Part shown: piece after piece, positions 21,341 to 34,209 of the stretch
How positions within the stretch are numbered: position 1 is the first letter of the stretch
Layout of the letters: every line of letters begins with the position of its first letter
Assembly (NCBI GenBank): GCA_009760855.2
Contig: WPIO01000131.1
Span: forward strand, 1-64,000
Length of the DNA stretch: 64,000 bases
Direction of reading: 5' to 3'
From: Cristatella mucedo
Lineage: Eukaryota; Bryozoa; Phylactolaemata; Cristatellidae
Position numbers and translations under genes: made by a program
The notes under the pieces: generated by a model
Told to the model about the DNA's origin: nothing
Database searches by the model: none
Seen by the model: the letters and a program-made list of their open reading frames with translations, nothing else

Positions 21341-21970
21341 CGGATAATAATAATAATGATAGTACACTTGATAAAGCCCCGGAAGAGGGCTCCATCTCTT
21401 TTTAGGTGCTTTCACTAGCTGCAGAGGAAACACGATCGAATGCTAAATAGCATCGAGCTATATAAACAGCCTGACTAACATAGCTAGGGGTAAGCTGGAC
21501 CGTGTCAGCATGCAAGTGCGATTAGTGGCTGTGTGAACAGTGTCAACACGTATAAGCATATAAAGAATGAATCCAAGGGACCCACTAAATGCTTTCATAA
21601 ATAGATGCGGTTTTGTTTCTTATAAATCTGGTCAAGCCAGTGGATATCGTGATGCAAGTCGGCAGTTAATTCAAAACAATGCGGACATACGAACTCAGTG
21701 CAAGGTCCTCAAAGGATTTAAGGTTTGTTCGAGGTATAGTTAAACAGTTAGTTTGCAAAGATCAGGTGCTACAATGCTTAGCCAGCTGGGGGAGTGCATC
21801 TGATAGGTAGGCTAGAGGTAAAGAATAAAAAGACCTAAATGGTGAATGAAAAAACTTGAAGTTGATCCGTTGCTTGACTGGCAGCCATTGCTCGTCGGAG
21901 AAAAGTGGTGCTACGTGGCAACTGCGACGTTCGTGCTTGACAAGCCTGAATGCAGAGTTTTGCACCAGCT
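21341..21970 (-). mobile_element. L2 family A 3' end (unit 1)
   Basis: The minus strand carries FRLVKHERRSCHVAPLFSD and LPLAYLSDALPQLAKHCST in a broken frame, then the 3' untranslated region with a (TTA)n tail at 21341-21357. It is the inner counterpart of 11560-12070. Confidence 0.8.
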
Positions 21971-22051
21971 GTAAGTTCGCCTGATGGCACGTGATATGCG
22001 ATTAGCATTAGCCTGACTTCTCGTATTCGTTTGTCTTTATTCAAAATGCAG

Positions 22052-22168
22052 GAAAATACCGAACAACCCGACACAAAAGCTGTAGCTGGCGACGAAGTTG
22101 AGGCGGCAGTGGAGAAGCCGGCAGCCGGGTTGTCCGTCCAGTCGACCCGAAGCCGACGGTGGAGATAA
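22052..22168 (+). CDS. Candidate downstream exon (unit 1)
   Basis: The acceptor is TTTGTCTTTATTCAAAATGCAG, then 38 codons in phase 0 (ENTEQPDTKAVAGDEVEAAV and on) ending RSRRWR and TAA. See the outer form at 12141. The TAA arises close to the junction of the 1.4-kb deletion described in the findings. Confidence 0.28.
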   Translation, partial: ENTEQPDTKAVAGDEVEAAVEKPAAGLSVQSTRSRRWR

Positions 22169-23495
22169 GATCTCGTTCATGAAGAGCGAGTAACTTACAA
22201 CACGTACGTCCATGGCTATCACTGCCCTTAGAACCGTCACATCCAGTACGAATGGTGACGACTCGAAATCCGTGTGTTCAAACTGTGACTTATACTGCGC
22301 GTGAACAGAAATAAATCCTTTGTTAGCGAAATAATGTATAATGGATCATTTCGTCTTTTTTATGTTTCCCTTGCTCGTTTCCCAAGCGGTTTTCTCTGCT
22401 ATTACCAGTTGACCAGACTGAGGCTATGCCACAGCTCACGTCGACCCTGACCCGTCGGATTGACGGGAAAGCCTGGATTAAATACTGAGAATATTGCAAA
22501 ATATCACCCAGTTTCCCTAAAAGCTAAGAACCCTAAAAGCAGCCCTATCCTTTTTTGGTCGTTAAACTTGAAAGCGAGTTTCCGGTTTTGCAGAATCAGA
22601 CTTGCGCCAAAGTTAATGTTGTGTGAAATCATGTGCCAAACATTAGTTAGTCCGCCGTTAGTCGACGTTCGCCATGTACATGGCGTTCCGTCGTTCTAGT
22701 AATTTAAAAATTGTTCGCTGACTACTCATTTGTCGCACTGTTCTCTATGAGCCCATAAGGAGAGGATAGAGCGGAATAGAACAATATGCAGTGGAATGCA
22801 ATTTACAAAAGAGTAAGTACAGTTTCTTCATTCTCATTGACTCACCTGTCCGAATGCTTAGCGTGTGCAAGTAAACATAAACTCCTTTACAGCATAAGAC
22901 GTAAGCTTGAGGTCTGATTCATTTTCTGGAATTATAATCATTCATGAATCGAATCCTAGCCGCCGGTTGAATAAAATAGCCGGGCTTTGCAACCTGCAGA
23001 GCTGGTTTAGTTCAGCAGTCAAGGCGGTCGCCCACGACTGCTCTGCGGCTGTCCAAGGTTGAGGACAAGCCCTGTAGCATACGTGAAGCACCTGAATAGG
23101 AGATTAAGTTCTCTTAGGGCACTATACAAAGTAACTGTGAGTTTATATCAACAACAACAGAGCAACTAAACAAGTCTACAGGGAGGGTCCTATACACAGT
23201 ACACTACGGGGGCGCAAGACGACGCAGCAAGCGCGATCAAACGTGTTAGTTGGGGTCAGTCGGCTTCTGCAGTCCTGTCGTTGTATCGACTCCGAATCCA
23301 ACAGTACGAGCGTACGCCGTCCAAAATCCGGCTGGCTGAGTAACTGCTGGCCAGTCTGAGTCTACAACTACCACAGTCGTAAGCTTCCACCGAAAGACGC
23401 CAACACACGAGGGGGGCCCCGAACACGCTACACCGGGAAAAGTGGAATAAAAACAAGTCAACAACGGGCAAGCTATCCGGCTCCGCTCGGGCCTT

Positions 23496-24490
23496 GGGTA
23501 ATGTAATGTAATGTAATGTAATGCAATGTAATGTATTGTAATGTAATGTATCTCCGTCAGTAACTCAACAAAGTCATAAAGACCGTGTGGGTGTTACGCA
23601 GGAGAGTTTTGTATAGCGGACTCACAGCCTAAGCGGCTTTCAGTACGCATTCGGTAGCCAACAAACTTCGTCTCACGCAACAAAGAGAAAGTGGGAAGCA
23701 TAGCAGAGTCAGGAGAGCAGTTGAGGTGGTGAGTAGCATAGAAGTGGTGGCTCAGGACCGTTGAAAAAGATGTGCCATAGTCGGCAGTTGGAGAGTAGTT
23801 GTCGTTGCGTAAGAATTGTGGAAGCGAGTTCCACAGTCTACGACCTGCAGAGCTAAAGCTTCTGTCGCCAACTGTCTTTAAGCGGAGGAATGGGAGAGCT
23901 AATTTATTGTCCACTCAGGACCTGAGGGCGCGAACAGGCTGAAACTGATGCAGCAGTTCAGCTAGGTACGAAGGAGCCAAGCCGTGGCGGGCCTTGTGGG
24001 TCAGCGTAAGAACTTTGCTCTGTATCCTTTGCTCAACCGGCAACCATCCTAGCTCTTCCAGCAAAGGTGACACGTGCTCAAACCGCTGGGACTTGAAGAC
24101 CAGCTTTGCAGCCATATTCATAGTCCGCTGTAGTGGCATAATAGCTTTCTTTGGCAGCCCAGACAAAAGGGAATTACAATAATCAAGCCGAGACGGAACT
24201 AAAGAGCTAGTTAAATTTTTTACAAGCCACTGTGGGAGACAGCTTCTAATCTTGGATAGGGATCGGATGTGATGGCTTGCTGTAGAGGCAGTCTTCTGAA
24301 TGAAGCTTTTGAAATTGAGGCAGCTGTCGAACACGACACCTAGATTACGAGCACGTGGTGAAGGTCGCACAATAGCATCACCTATTAGAACAGCAAAGCC
24401 TTTTAATCCAGCCACACTCTTAGGGTGTCCTATGAGAAGCAGTTCGGTTTTACCGTCATTCCCTTGCGTGCGTGGCAACATCGCCACGTA
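23496..24490 (-). mobile_element. L2 family B, C-terminal RT and 3' end (unit 2)
   Basis: Two minus-strand frames, 24487-23915 and 23914-23594, are the family B C-terminus split by a TGA nonsense codon where unit 1 has TGT (Cys). The (TAATG)n tail at 23500-23548 is longer than in unit 1. Confidence 0.88.
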
Positions 24491-24880
24491 TAGCCTAAGC
24501 AGCTTTCGGTGCGCATTCGGTAGCCAACAGACTTGGTCTCACACAACAAACAGAAAGTGGGAAGCATAGTGGAGCCAGCACAGCAGTTGGGGGATTGAGT
24601 AGCATGGAAGTAGTAGCTCAGAAAAAATATTAGTCATAGTCACCAGCAGGAGAGTACTTCTGATTGCACCAGAATCGTGGAAGTGAGGTCCACAGTCTAG
24701 GACCGGCATGGCTGTAGCTTCTATCGCCAACGGTCTTTAAGCGAAGGAGTCAAACTTGCAGGAATGAATAAGAGTGTCAGTGCACAGCGGAGGTTTGCTC
24801 GTTGTGTCTGAAGGCACTAATGGGCCTTCCTTTGAGTTTCGCAGGGTTTGGCACGAGTAGCTCACTTAACACCAAGCACA
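24491..24880 (-). mobile_element. Second L2 family B 3' fragment (unit 2)
   Basis: This is the same diverged 3' fragment as at 16237-16620. Confidence 0.7.
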
Positions 24881-25254
24881 TTGCAATTTAATATTATTAT
24901 TACTAATATTAGCACCCATGCTACTACATCGTTGCTCACCACAGAACGGAAGCTAGTAGCTGGAAGATCAAACAGTGAGTAGTCAACAGCAGATCAAGAA
25001 AACCTCACAGGACGCGAGAAGGATCGTAGAGGCGAACCAAGAACACGATGGGGCTGTAAAATGGAAGGATTAAAAATTAAAAAGTAGAAATTTGCTAGTG
25101 AGCTACTATGGCTGGTGAGCTATAGTGTAGGATGAGGTACCTGCAAGCAGCTAACAATGAACATTTAAGCGGTACTCTGATCCATCGATGTTCATATTTT
25201 TTTATCACGGTGAAGCTAGAGCACGGTAGTTAAAAGGCAGTTTTTTTAATGTCA

Positions 25255-25296
25255 CGTTGGCCTATTGGCTGAAAGGCCATATAAAGCCTATAAATC
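25255..25296 (+). promoter_or_regulatory. G3 core promoter
   Basis: Inverted CCAAT at about 25264-25268 and TATAAAT at 25289-25295. A 2-base insertion creates an extra upstream ATATAAAG between them, a second TATA-like site found only in this copy. Confidence 0.55.
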
Positions 25297-25472
25297 AATA
25301 CAGTCCGTTAGATGATTTATCGACATTCGTAATAAGTCGTGCCTCTGCAGCAGCTGACAATTTTAAAACTAGACAATTGCACGAGTCCGCTCTCATTCAG
25401 CGCCCAGCGGCAGAAGGCTTCTGACGGTTTTTTGGGACTCGTCCGTTGCAGCACCAGCAGGCAGCCGAGAGT

Positions 25473-25502
25473 ATGGGCGCCAGATCGAGCTCCACGTTGA
25501 AG
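25473..25502 (+). CDS. G3 exon 1
   Basis: MGARSSSTLK, followed by AAG|GTGCGT. Phase 0. Confidence 0.5.
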
Positions 25503-28276
25503 GTGCGTGCATTCCTGCGGAGGCTGCGTGCACGGGCGGTTACCGTCATCCGTCGAAGCAGGCCGTTTAGTCTGTCGCTTCTCCCTTAGTGCTGCTTGAG
25601 TTTTTCGTCTGCCTGGCTGGGGCCGGCGACAGGGTGGGCGGGCGGGCCGTGTTTAACCCCCTTACCCGCTTCGCCGCCTCCAGTTCGAAGGTAAAAGTCT
25701 TTGCGAGCACGACAAGTGCCGCCAAGAAACAAACCGTTTTTTCCTATCGCTGTTGGCACTTGGACTCGCGGCCGTAGGAAATTTAGTACCAATATCGTCC
25801 TTGCTCCACCCAGCTCTATGAGTCCTTAGGGCGGCTTCCAGAACCTTTTCGGACGTGCCAGTGTAAGGACAGGGTAGTCCTACGAACGTTATTGATAATA
25901 ATAATATTAATAACACGTTTGTATAGCCCCCTCAGAGAACTTAATCTCGGGGACAAATAGGCGATGACCGGTAAACCTGTGCACGCCTAAAAGCGCCCGA
26001 AACCTGTTGCCTGTGTTCAAGCAGGCCGACCCTTATGGCGGCAGCCGGCAACGATATCCAAGAAAGTGTGCAGAATTGGCGGGAGTTTCCGGCACTGCCT
26101 GAAACACCTGTTACCTAAAAAGAGATTGTCAAACTGTTGTTACTCAAACAAACTAATAACTAGCAGTGGTGTATATAGATATATATATATAATTAGTTAT
26201 TTTAATATTTTAATATATGTATATTTATGTAAATGTATCTAAGCTTTGCGTGGAGAGCTGAGCCTAATACCTTCGCATAGATGTATCAGCTTATGTCGGT
26301 ATCCAAACTCGCTCCATTTCCGCAAGCCCTGGGAGTTTGTTTTTTTTACCGTCCACGCTCGTTCAAGCTCGCTCTTTCGCGAATAAGAGCTATCGGTGCC
26401 TCTTGTGGAGAACGTGTAGCCTGAACGCTTTTACTTCGCGACGCCCGTCGTGGCCGTCGTGATATAGCATTGGCCTACGTAAGGGAATTACCCTCTGTTA
26501 AGACCTGGCAGACTATAATTTCTCTTTGCGCCTCAACCACAGCAGGCTTGTTAGGCGCCCCGAACTCGTTCCCACTCAATCCAGTATTGAGCACTTTTCC
26601 CGACTTTGCATTTGTCGCACACAGCGTTTCGTGCTGCACTCGCTCTAAAGCATTCGGATTTGGCGGACTGCAGCGGCTTGCCGTTTTGGCCCATCGCCGT
26701 CGAGCTCAACGGCAAATCGTAGGAGGATTTCAGGCCATTAGGCGTTCGCCGGACGGCAAGCGATTACATGGCGGTTTCGCTTGCTTAAACGGCGATGCGA
26801 TGTAATAATTATGCGATCCAAAGTTGAGCTCGGCACAGCCCGTTTCTGGTCGATTGGCAGCCGATTGAAGCATTCGGAAAGCAAGCAAGAGCAATCGCCT
26901 GTATTAGATGAGAACGTTATGTGGACGGCTGGCACACGATGATATTCGTTCGAGGTTTTAGCTCAGCGCCACCGATTGCCGGTCGACTTTCTCTTAATCT
27001 GACTAGAGTTCTGCCGATTGCATGCGACAACTCGTCGCACCAGGCCAAAGGAGAGGGCGGTGACGCAACGAGGTCACCCATGCGACCTCAACTAGGTTAA
27101 CCCTTAAAGCGGCGTCAGTCCACGACGTTTCACTGTCAATGCCCAAAGGTGCTAGCTCAGTCACGCCCCTTTTTCATCGCCCGGACTCCAATTGGCTACC
27201 AGTGGCTACAGCCGCTCTGCAGCAGTAATTGAACTGCAGTTACTGCGACGAAAAGAATCACTCCTTCCCTGCCTGAGCGTCTTAACATTTTCGAGCTGTA
27301 TCACTGGGCAATTCTTTCTCAAAGACCGATCCTGCGGAGCTTATAATTCGCCATTTCGTTTCGTTCTTCAGAACGCACTTCCGCCCCCTCCCCTGAATGC
27401 AAGGCTATGGTGGAAAGCTGACACGTTCGAAGCCTCGAGAGCGACTGGTTAGAGCGATTGTTGGTTTCCACAATTGACTCCGTTACTCCGGTGGCTGGTG
27501 AATATAAACAATCGAAACCGTGAGCTCTCCCAAGCTCAGTTTCCCGTTAAAATAGACACTACCAGCGATGAATCGTACCAAAAAGATGGCCGACCTTCGG
27601 TGCGTTTGGGACGGCGATAAAACCTCAGCTACGTATCAAGAAAAAGAACTTCGCACTCAAACTAATCCCAATAGCGACCGTTCCTATCAAAGACACTGGA
27701 ACAAACTATACTATAGAAACTTCAAACCATGCTAGTAAGTTACAGTCTGGTTTAAGAGCTAATCACTTAACAAAGTCAGAATTGCTTCAGGTTTTTAACG
27801 ACCTACTTATGAAGGCAGACTTAGGTAGAGTATTTCTGCTTGTTGGTTGCTCTTTGATCTTTTGGGAGCTTTAGATGCTATTGATTCCCGAGTCCTTCTT
27901 GAGCGCCTCTCATCTCGCCTGTGCATCACTGGCACGGCATTACAATGGCTCGGATCTTACCTCAGTGGCAGATACCAGAGTATTGATGTGAATGGACAAA
28001 GATCATCTGAGGAACCTCTTAAATATGGCGTACCTCAGGGATCGGCTTGGTCCCGTTCTTTTCACGGTTTATATTTTCTCCCTCTTGGCTCTCTGTTTTT
28101 GCCATGCACAATCTTAACTGCCTCACTTGACTGCCTTAACTTAACTTGACTTGACTTAACTGCTACTCAGGTTTGCTCTCGCATAGAAACTCATCGGCCA
28201 GCGCCGCCTAGCAGAGGCTACATATGCCCATTATGGGGTTATGATCTGCGTGAACCGTGTTCCCTTTTCTTGGCAG
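25503..28276 (+). other. G3 intron
   Basis: Contains a TA tract near 26183-26230 and the L2 relic at 27675-28110. About 27190-27560 is a segment that unit 1 has largely lost. No other supported gene. Confidence 0.42.
27675..28110 (+). mobile_element. L2 reverse-transcriptase relic in G3
   Basis: A frame from 27847 reads LDAIDSRVLLERLSSRL, ALQWLGSYLSGRYQSI and LKYGVPQGSA, i.e. the central L2 RT domain, truncated before YADD. Confidence 0.8.
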
Positions 28277-28627
28277 GCTCCGCAGGGCCTGCTTCATCAG
28301 CAGCAGCAGCCCCCGCCTTGGCAGGCTCCGCACGGCCGGCTCCAGCAACAGCAGCCCCGGCCGCCGCCGCCACAGCTGCCGGCGGCAGTGCAGGAAGAGG
28401 AGCCAGTTCCTGCGGCGATGGCTGACGCGGCGGAGGCGGCGGAGTCCGATAACGATGGCTACGTGGCCCCTTGTCCAAGCATGTGCACGACGAGCGATGA
28501 CAGCAGCGGCTTGGGCAGCTCTTCTGACTCGTCGCCGTCGTCTTTGCCGGATTTGAGCTACTGGGATATCAGCGAAGAACAAAGGCGCATATTGAAGCGG
28601 TGCATCAAGAAAGCCAAGCCCAAGTAA
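28277..28627 (+). CDS. G3 exon 2, acidic Ser-rich protein
   Basis: There are 116 codons plus stop; spliced to exon 1 this gives 126 residues. It is identical in protein to G5 exon 2. The acidic block reads AAEAAESDNDGY and the Ser-rich part CTTSDDSSGLGSSSDSSP. The promoter, donor, acceptor and frame of this copy are all intact. Confidence 0.62.
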   Translation, partial: APQGLLHQQQQPPPWQAPHGRLQQQQPRPPPPQLPAAVQEEEPVPAAMADAAEAAESDNDGYVAPCPSMCTTSDDSSGLGSSSDSSPSSLPDLSYWDISEEQRRILKRCIKKAKPK

Positions 28628-29845
28628 GCCTCAGCTGCAGCCTGCGGCCGCCGCTCGGGCTTTGCTGCCTCTTGCCACAAACCAGCCAGCCCCCTGCCCG
28701 CCTTTGGAGAGTAGCTCGGCGCCTTAAGCGCCTTCGTCCGGGTGCTGTCAGTCGCGTGCTGCGAACGGAAGTGGCTGCAACGTACGATTCCAAGTAGCGG
28801 GAAGGGAATCGCTGAAAGCTCACAGCCGTACGCATTATGCTAGCTAGCCTCTCAGGCCAGGCTACTTGGAACGATAACTGGCTTGAAATAGTTGCACTAA
28901 CTAGTCTGCCTCGTCGAGGGTTTTGCTAATGCATCGGCATGGAGCTAGGGATTGTCTCTACCACCAACCGCCCTCGAGGTTCCTTGTGCCCTGCCTTTGA
29001 GAAACAGGCAGCCAGCGTGCGAATGCTGACTCGACGTCTATGCCAAACGCATAGGACCGAGTGACGATACGGCGGTAGAGACGAACACGCCTCCACTGAG
29101 CTAACCTTGTGTACCGAAGCTGTCGCTCCGCCGATCTTGCCTAGACTGTGGCAGTAACTTGATTATATTTATTTGCCGACGATACCTCGTCAGCTCTCCC
29201 TTGAAGCTACTTCGCCGACTGCCGTCCCAACTCATCTAAGCTTCTCATTTCTCTCTGTTTCACGAGACTGCCTTAAGTTTGCTACTGCGTGTGCAACAGC
29301 AGCTTTGGTTCCAGCTGGCTAGGGAAAATCTCAGGGATAATGTGGTTTGCCTAGTGGCTTTGTCAAGCTACATTTGGAGGTGAAGACGTGACGGTGCTGT
29401 GGTCCTTCACACCTGGCGGTGATTTTTTTGCTATCTTGAGCGGTTTACTGATTTCCTATTATTAATTCCTCGTTCAGATGTAAAGAAAATTAGGTCTACC
29501 TCTAAACGTTTCAATTACTCACCGGTAACGTAAGCTGCTTCGAGTTAGCTGCAATAGCACTCTGGATGACCATCCTGACTGATACATTGCAGGAAGCATA
29601 ATTTCATTCAAAGCTAACAGAATGGTTGCCATTCCTACATCGTCGTCATGACACCTGTTCCCTATTTGGAGTTATCGCCTCTTAGGTTGCAGTTAGTGAT
29701 GGTGGTTAGCTGGCAGGTCGCCACGGCCGAACAAGCGCCTTTTCATTTTCCATTATGTAATGAGAGCTGGTGGTTCGGCCGACCTTCTGCTTCTGAATTT
29801 CGAGCAGCCGCATTGCCTTACTGACGAGCATCAGCTGTAAGCCGG
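28628..29845 (+). other. G3 3' flank
   Basis: As for 20127-21340; no supported gene. Confidence 0.45.
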
Positions 29846-30480
29846 GATAATAATAATAATGATAGTACACTTGATAAAGCCCCGGAAGAGGACTCAATCT
29901 CTTTGTAGGTGCTTTTACTAGCTGCAGAGGAAACACGATCGAATGCTAAATAGCATCGAGCTTTATAAACAGCCTGACTAACATAGCTAGGGGTAAGCTG
30001 GACCGTGTCAGCATGCAAGTGCGATTAGTGGCTGGGTGAACAGTGTCAAAACGTATAAGCATGTAAAGAATGAATCCGAGGGACCCACTAAATGCTTTCA
30101 TAAATAGATGCGTTTTTGTTTCTTATAAATCTTGTCAAGCCAGTGGATATCGTGATGCAAGTCGGCAGTTAACTCAAAACAATGCGGACATACGAACTCA
30201 GTGCAAGGTCTTCAAAGGATTTAAGGTTTGTTCAAGGTATAGTTAAACAGTTAGTTTGCAAAGATCAGGTGCTACGATGCTTAGCCAGCTGGGGGAGTGC
30301 ATCTGATAGGTAGGCTAGAGGTAAAGAATAAAAAGACCTAAATGGTGAATGAAAAAACTTGAAGTTGATCCGTTGCTTGACTGGCAGCCATTGCTCGTCG
30401 GAGAAACGTGGTGCTACGTGGCAACTGCGACGTTCGTGCTTGACAAGCCTGAATGCAGAGTTTTGCACCAGCTGTAAGTT
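29846..30480 (-). mobile_element. L2 family A 3' end (unit 2)
   Basis: Same broken C-terminal RT and 3' untranslated region as 21341-21970, with unit-type-b substitutions. Confidence 0.8.
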
Positions 30481-30554
30481 CGCCTGATAGCCCGTGATAT
30501 GCGATTAGCATCAGCCTGACTTCTCGTATTCGTTTGTCTTTATTCAAAATGCAG

Positions 30555-30671
30555 GAATATACCGAACAACCCGACACAAAAGCTGTAGCTGGCGACGAAG
30601 TTGAGGCGGCAGTGGAGAAGCCGGCAGCCGGGTCGTCCGTCCAGTCGACCCGAAGCCGTCGGTGGAGATAA
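30555..30671 (+). CDS. Candidate downstream exon (unit 2)
   Basis: 38 codons after an AATGCAG acceptor, first residues EYTEQPDTKAV, ending RSRRWR and TAA. Confidence 0.28.
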   Translation, partial: EYTEQPDTKAVAGDEVEAAVEKPAAGSSVQSTRSRRWR

Positions 30672-31655
30672 GATCTCGTTCATGAAGAGCGAGTAACTTA
30701 CAACACTACCTCCATGGCTATCACTGCCCTTAGAACCGTCACGTCCAGTACGAATGGTGACGACTCGAAATCCGTGTGTTCAAACTGTGACTTCTACTGC
30801 GCGTGAACAGAAATAAATCCTTTGTTAGCGAAATAATGTATAATGGATTATTTCGTCTTTTTTATGTTTCCCTTGCTCGTTTCCCAAGTGGTTTTCTCTG
30901 CTATTACCAGTTGACCAGACTGAGGCTATGCCACAGCTCACGTCGACCCTGACCCGTCGGATTGACGGGAAAGCCTGGATTAAATACTGAGAATATTGCA
31001 AAATATCACCCAGTTTCCCTAAAAGCTAAGAACCCTAAAAGCAGCCCTATCCTTTTTTGGTCATTAAACTTGAAAGCGAGTTTCCGGTTCTGCAGAATCA
31101 GACTTGCGCCTAAGTTAATGTTGTGTGAAATCACGTGCCAAACATTAGTTAGTCCGCCGTGAGTCGACGTTCGCCATGTACATGGCGTTCCGTCGTTCTA
31201 GTAATTTAAAAATTGTTCGCTGACTACTCATTTGTCGCACCGTTCTCTATGAGCCCATAAGAAGAGGATAGAGCGGAATAGAACAATATGCAGTGGAATG
31301 CAATTTACAAAAGAGTAAGTACAGTTCCTTCATTCTCATTGACTCACCTGTCCGAATGCTTAGCATGTGCAAGTAAACATAAACTCCTTTACACAGCATA
31401 AGACGTAAGCTTGAGGTCTGATTCATTTTTCGGAATTATAATCATTCATGAATCGAATCCTAGCCGCCGGTTGAATAAAATAGCCGGGCTTTGCAACCTG
31501 CAGAGCTGGTTTAGTTCAGCAGTCAATGCGCTCGCCCACGACTGCTCTGCGGCTGTCCAAGGTTGAGGACAAGCCCTGTAGCATACGTGAAGCGCCTGAA
31601 TAAGAGATTAAGTTCTCTTAGGGCACTATACAAACTAACTGTGACTGTATATAAA

Positions 31656-31660
31656 GTGTG

Positions 31661-31729
<69 letters not shown>
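31656..31729. repeat. TG microsatellite
   Basis: A (GT)n tract of about 74 bases with one early CA. Confidence 0.97.
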
Positions 31730-31731
<2 letters not shown>

Positions 31732-32213
31732 CCGGGTTCCAGAGGTCAGAGGCTAATTCCCGCCAAACCTCTCCATACTCCGGCCACGCTGCCGCTCGCC
31801 ATGCCGCCGAGCTAGGGTAAGACGAGCGGCCGTCCGGTAAACCTCTTTATATTAAAGCATTCGCCAACAACAACAGAGCAACTAAACAAGTCTACAGGGA
31901 GGGTCCTATACACAGTACACTACGGGGGCGCAAGACGACGCAGCAAGCGCGATCAAACGTGTTAGTTGGGGTCAGTCGGCTTCTGCAGTCCTGTCGTTGT
32001 ATCGACTCCGAATCCAACAGTACGAGCGTACGCCGTCCAAAATCCGGCTGGCTGAGTAACTGCTGGCCAGTCTGAGTCTACAACTACCACAGTCGTAAGC
32101 TTCCACCGAAAGACGCCAACACACGAGGGGGGCCCCGAACACGCTACACCGGAAAAGTGGAATAAAAACAAGTCAACAACGGGCAAGCTATCCGGCTCCG
32201 CTCGGGCCTTGGG

Positions 32214-33200
32214 TAATGTAATGTAATGTAATGCAATGTAATGTATTGTAATGTAATGTATCTCCGTCAGTAACTCAACAAAGTCATAAAGACCGTGTGG
32301 GTGTTACGCAGGAGAGTTTTGTATAGCGGACTCACAGCCTAAGCGGCTTTCAGTACGCATTCGGTAGCCAACAAACTTCGTCTCACGCAACAAAGAGAAA
32401 GTGGGAAGCATAGCAGAGTCAGGAGAGCAGTTGAGGTGGTGAGTAGCATAGAAGTGGTGGCTCAGGACCGTTGAAAAAGATGTGCCATAGTCGGCAGTTG
32501 GAGAGTAGTTGTCGTTGCGTAAGAATTGTGGAAGCGAGTTCCACAGTCTACGACCTGCAGAGCTAAAGCTTCTGTCGCCAACTGTCTTTAAGCGGAGGAA
32601 TGGGAGAGCTAATTTATTGTCCACTCAGGACCTGAGGGCGCGAACAGGCTGAAACTGATGCAGCAGTTCAGCTAGGTACGAAGGAGCCAAGCCGTGGCGG
32701 GCCTTGTGGGTCAGCGTAAGAACTTTGCTCTGTATCCTTTGCTCAACCGGCAACCATCCTAGCTCTTCCAGCAAAGGTGACACGTGCTCAAACCGCTGGG
32801 ACTTGAAGACCAGCTTTGCAGCCATATTCATAGTCCGCTGTAGTGGCATAATAGCTTTCTTTGGCAGCCCAGCCAAAAGGGAATTACAATAATCAAGCCG
32901 AGACGGAACTAAAGAGCTAGTTAAATTTTTTACAAGCCACTGTGGGAGACAGCTTCTAATCTTGGATAGGGATCGGATGTGATGGCTTGCTGTAGAGGCA
33001 GTCTTCTGAATGAAGCTTTTGAAATTGAGGCAGCTGTCGAACACGACACCTAGATTACGAGCACGTGGTGAAGGTCGCACAATAGCATCACCTATTAGAA
33101 CAGCAAAGCCTTTTAATCCAGCCACACGCTTAGGGTGTCCTATGAGAAGCAGTTCGGTTTTATCGTCATTCCCTTGCGTGCGTGGCAGCATCGCCACGTA
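32214..33200 (-). mobile_element. L2 family B, C-terminal RT and 3' end (unit 3)
   Basis: Frames 33197-32625 and 32624-32304 are split by the same TGA as in unit 2. The (TAATG)n tail is at 32214-32262. Confidence 0.88.
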
Positions 33201-33590
33201 TAGCCTAAGCAGCTTTCGGTGCGCATTCGGTAGCCAACAGACTTGGTCTCACACAACAAACAGAAAGTGGGAAGCATAGTGGAGTCAGCACAGCAGTTGG
33301 GGTAGTGAGTAGCATGGAAGTAGCAGCTCAGAAAAAATATTAGTCATAGTCACCAGCAGGAGAGTACTTCTGATTGCACCAGAATCGTGGAAGTGAGGTC
33401 CATAGTCTAGGACCGGCATGGCTGTAGCTTCTTTCGCCAACGGTCTTTAAGCGAAGGAGTCAAACTGGCAGGAATGAATAAGAGTGTCAGTGCACAGCGG
33501 AGCTTTGCTCGTTGTGTCTGAAGGCACTAATGGGCCTTCCTTTGAGTTTCGCAGGGTTTGGCACGAGTAGCTCACTTAACACCAAGCACA
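33201..33590 (-). mobile_element. Second L2 family B 3' fragment (unit 3)
   Basis: Same as 16237-16620. Confidence 0.7.
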
Positions 33591-33962
33591 TTGCAATTTA
33601 ATATTATTATTACTATTATTAGCACCCATGCTACTACATCGTTGCTCACCACAGAACGGAAGCTAGTAGCTGGAAGATCAAACAGTGAGTAGTCAACAGC
33701 AGATCAAGAAAACCTCACAGGACGCGAGAAGGATCGTAGAGGCGAACCAAGAACACGATGGGGCTGTAAAATGGAAGGATTAAAAATTAAAAAGTAGAAA
33801 TTTGCTAGTGAGCTACTATGGCTGGTGAGCTATAGTGTAGGATGAGGTACCTGCAAGCAGCTAACAATGAACATTTAAGCGGTACTCTGATCCATCGATG
33901 TTCATATTTTTTTATCACGGTGAAGCTAGAGCACGGTAGTTAAAAGGCAGTTTTTTAATGTC

Positions 33963-34003
33963 ACGTTGGCCTATTGGCTGAAAGGCCATAAAGCCTATAA
34001 ATC
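33963..34003 (+). promoter_or_regulatory. G4 core promoter
   Basis: Inverted CCAAT at about 33972-33976 and TATAAAT at 33996-34002. Confidence 0.55.
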
Positions 34004-34179
34004 AATACAGTCCGTTAGATGATTTATCGACATTCGTAATAAGTCGTGCCTCTGCAGCAGCTGACAATTTTAAAACTAGACAATTGCACGAGTCCGCTCT
34101 CATTCAGCGCCCAGCGGCAGAAGGCTTCTGACGGTTTTTTGGGACTCGTCCGTTGCAGCACCAGCAGGCAGCCGAGAGT

Positions 34180-34209
34180 ATGGGCGCCAGATCGAGCTCC
34201 ACGTTGAAG
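34180..34209 (+). CDS. G4 exon 1
   Basis: MGARSSSTLK with the intact AAG|GTGCGT donor. Confidence 0.5.

Larger units (their letters stand above)
22186..30688 (+). repeat. Array unit 2 (8503 bp), contains G3
   Basis: The order is the same as unit 1. The TG tract and about 200 bases after it are missing at 23150, which accounts for much of the shorter length relative to units 3 and 4. Confidence 0.92.

Noticed and set aside
23246-23471. Minus-strand ORFs of 71-74 codons in the spacer of units 2-4
   Set aside because: Two overlapping frames compete, unit 1 is interrupted, and the composition is not protein-like.
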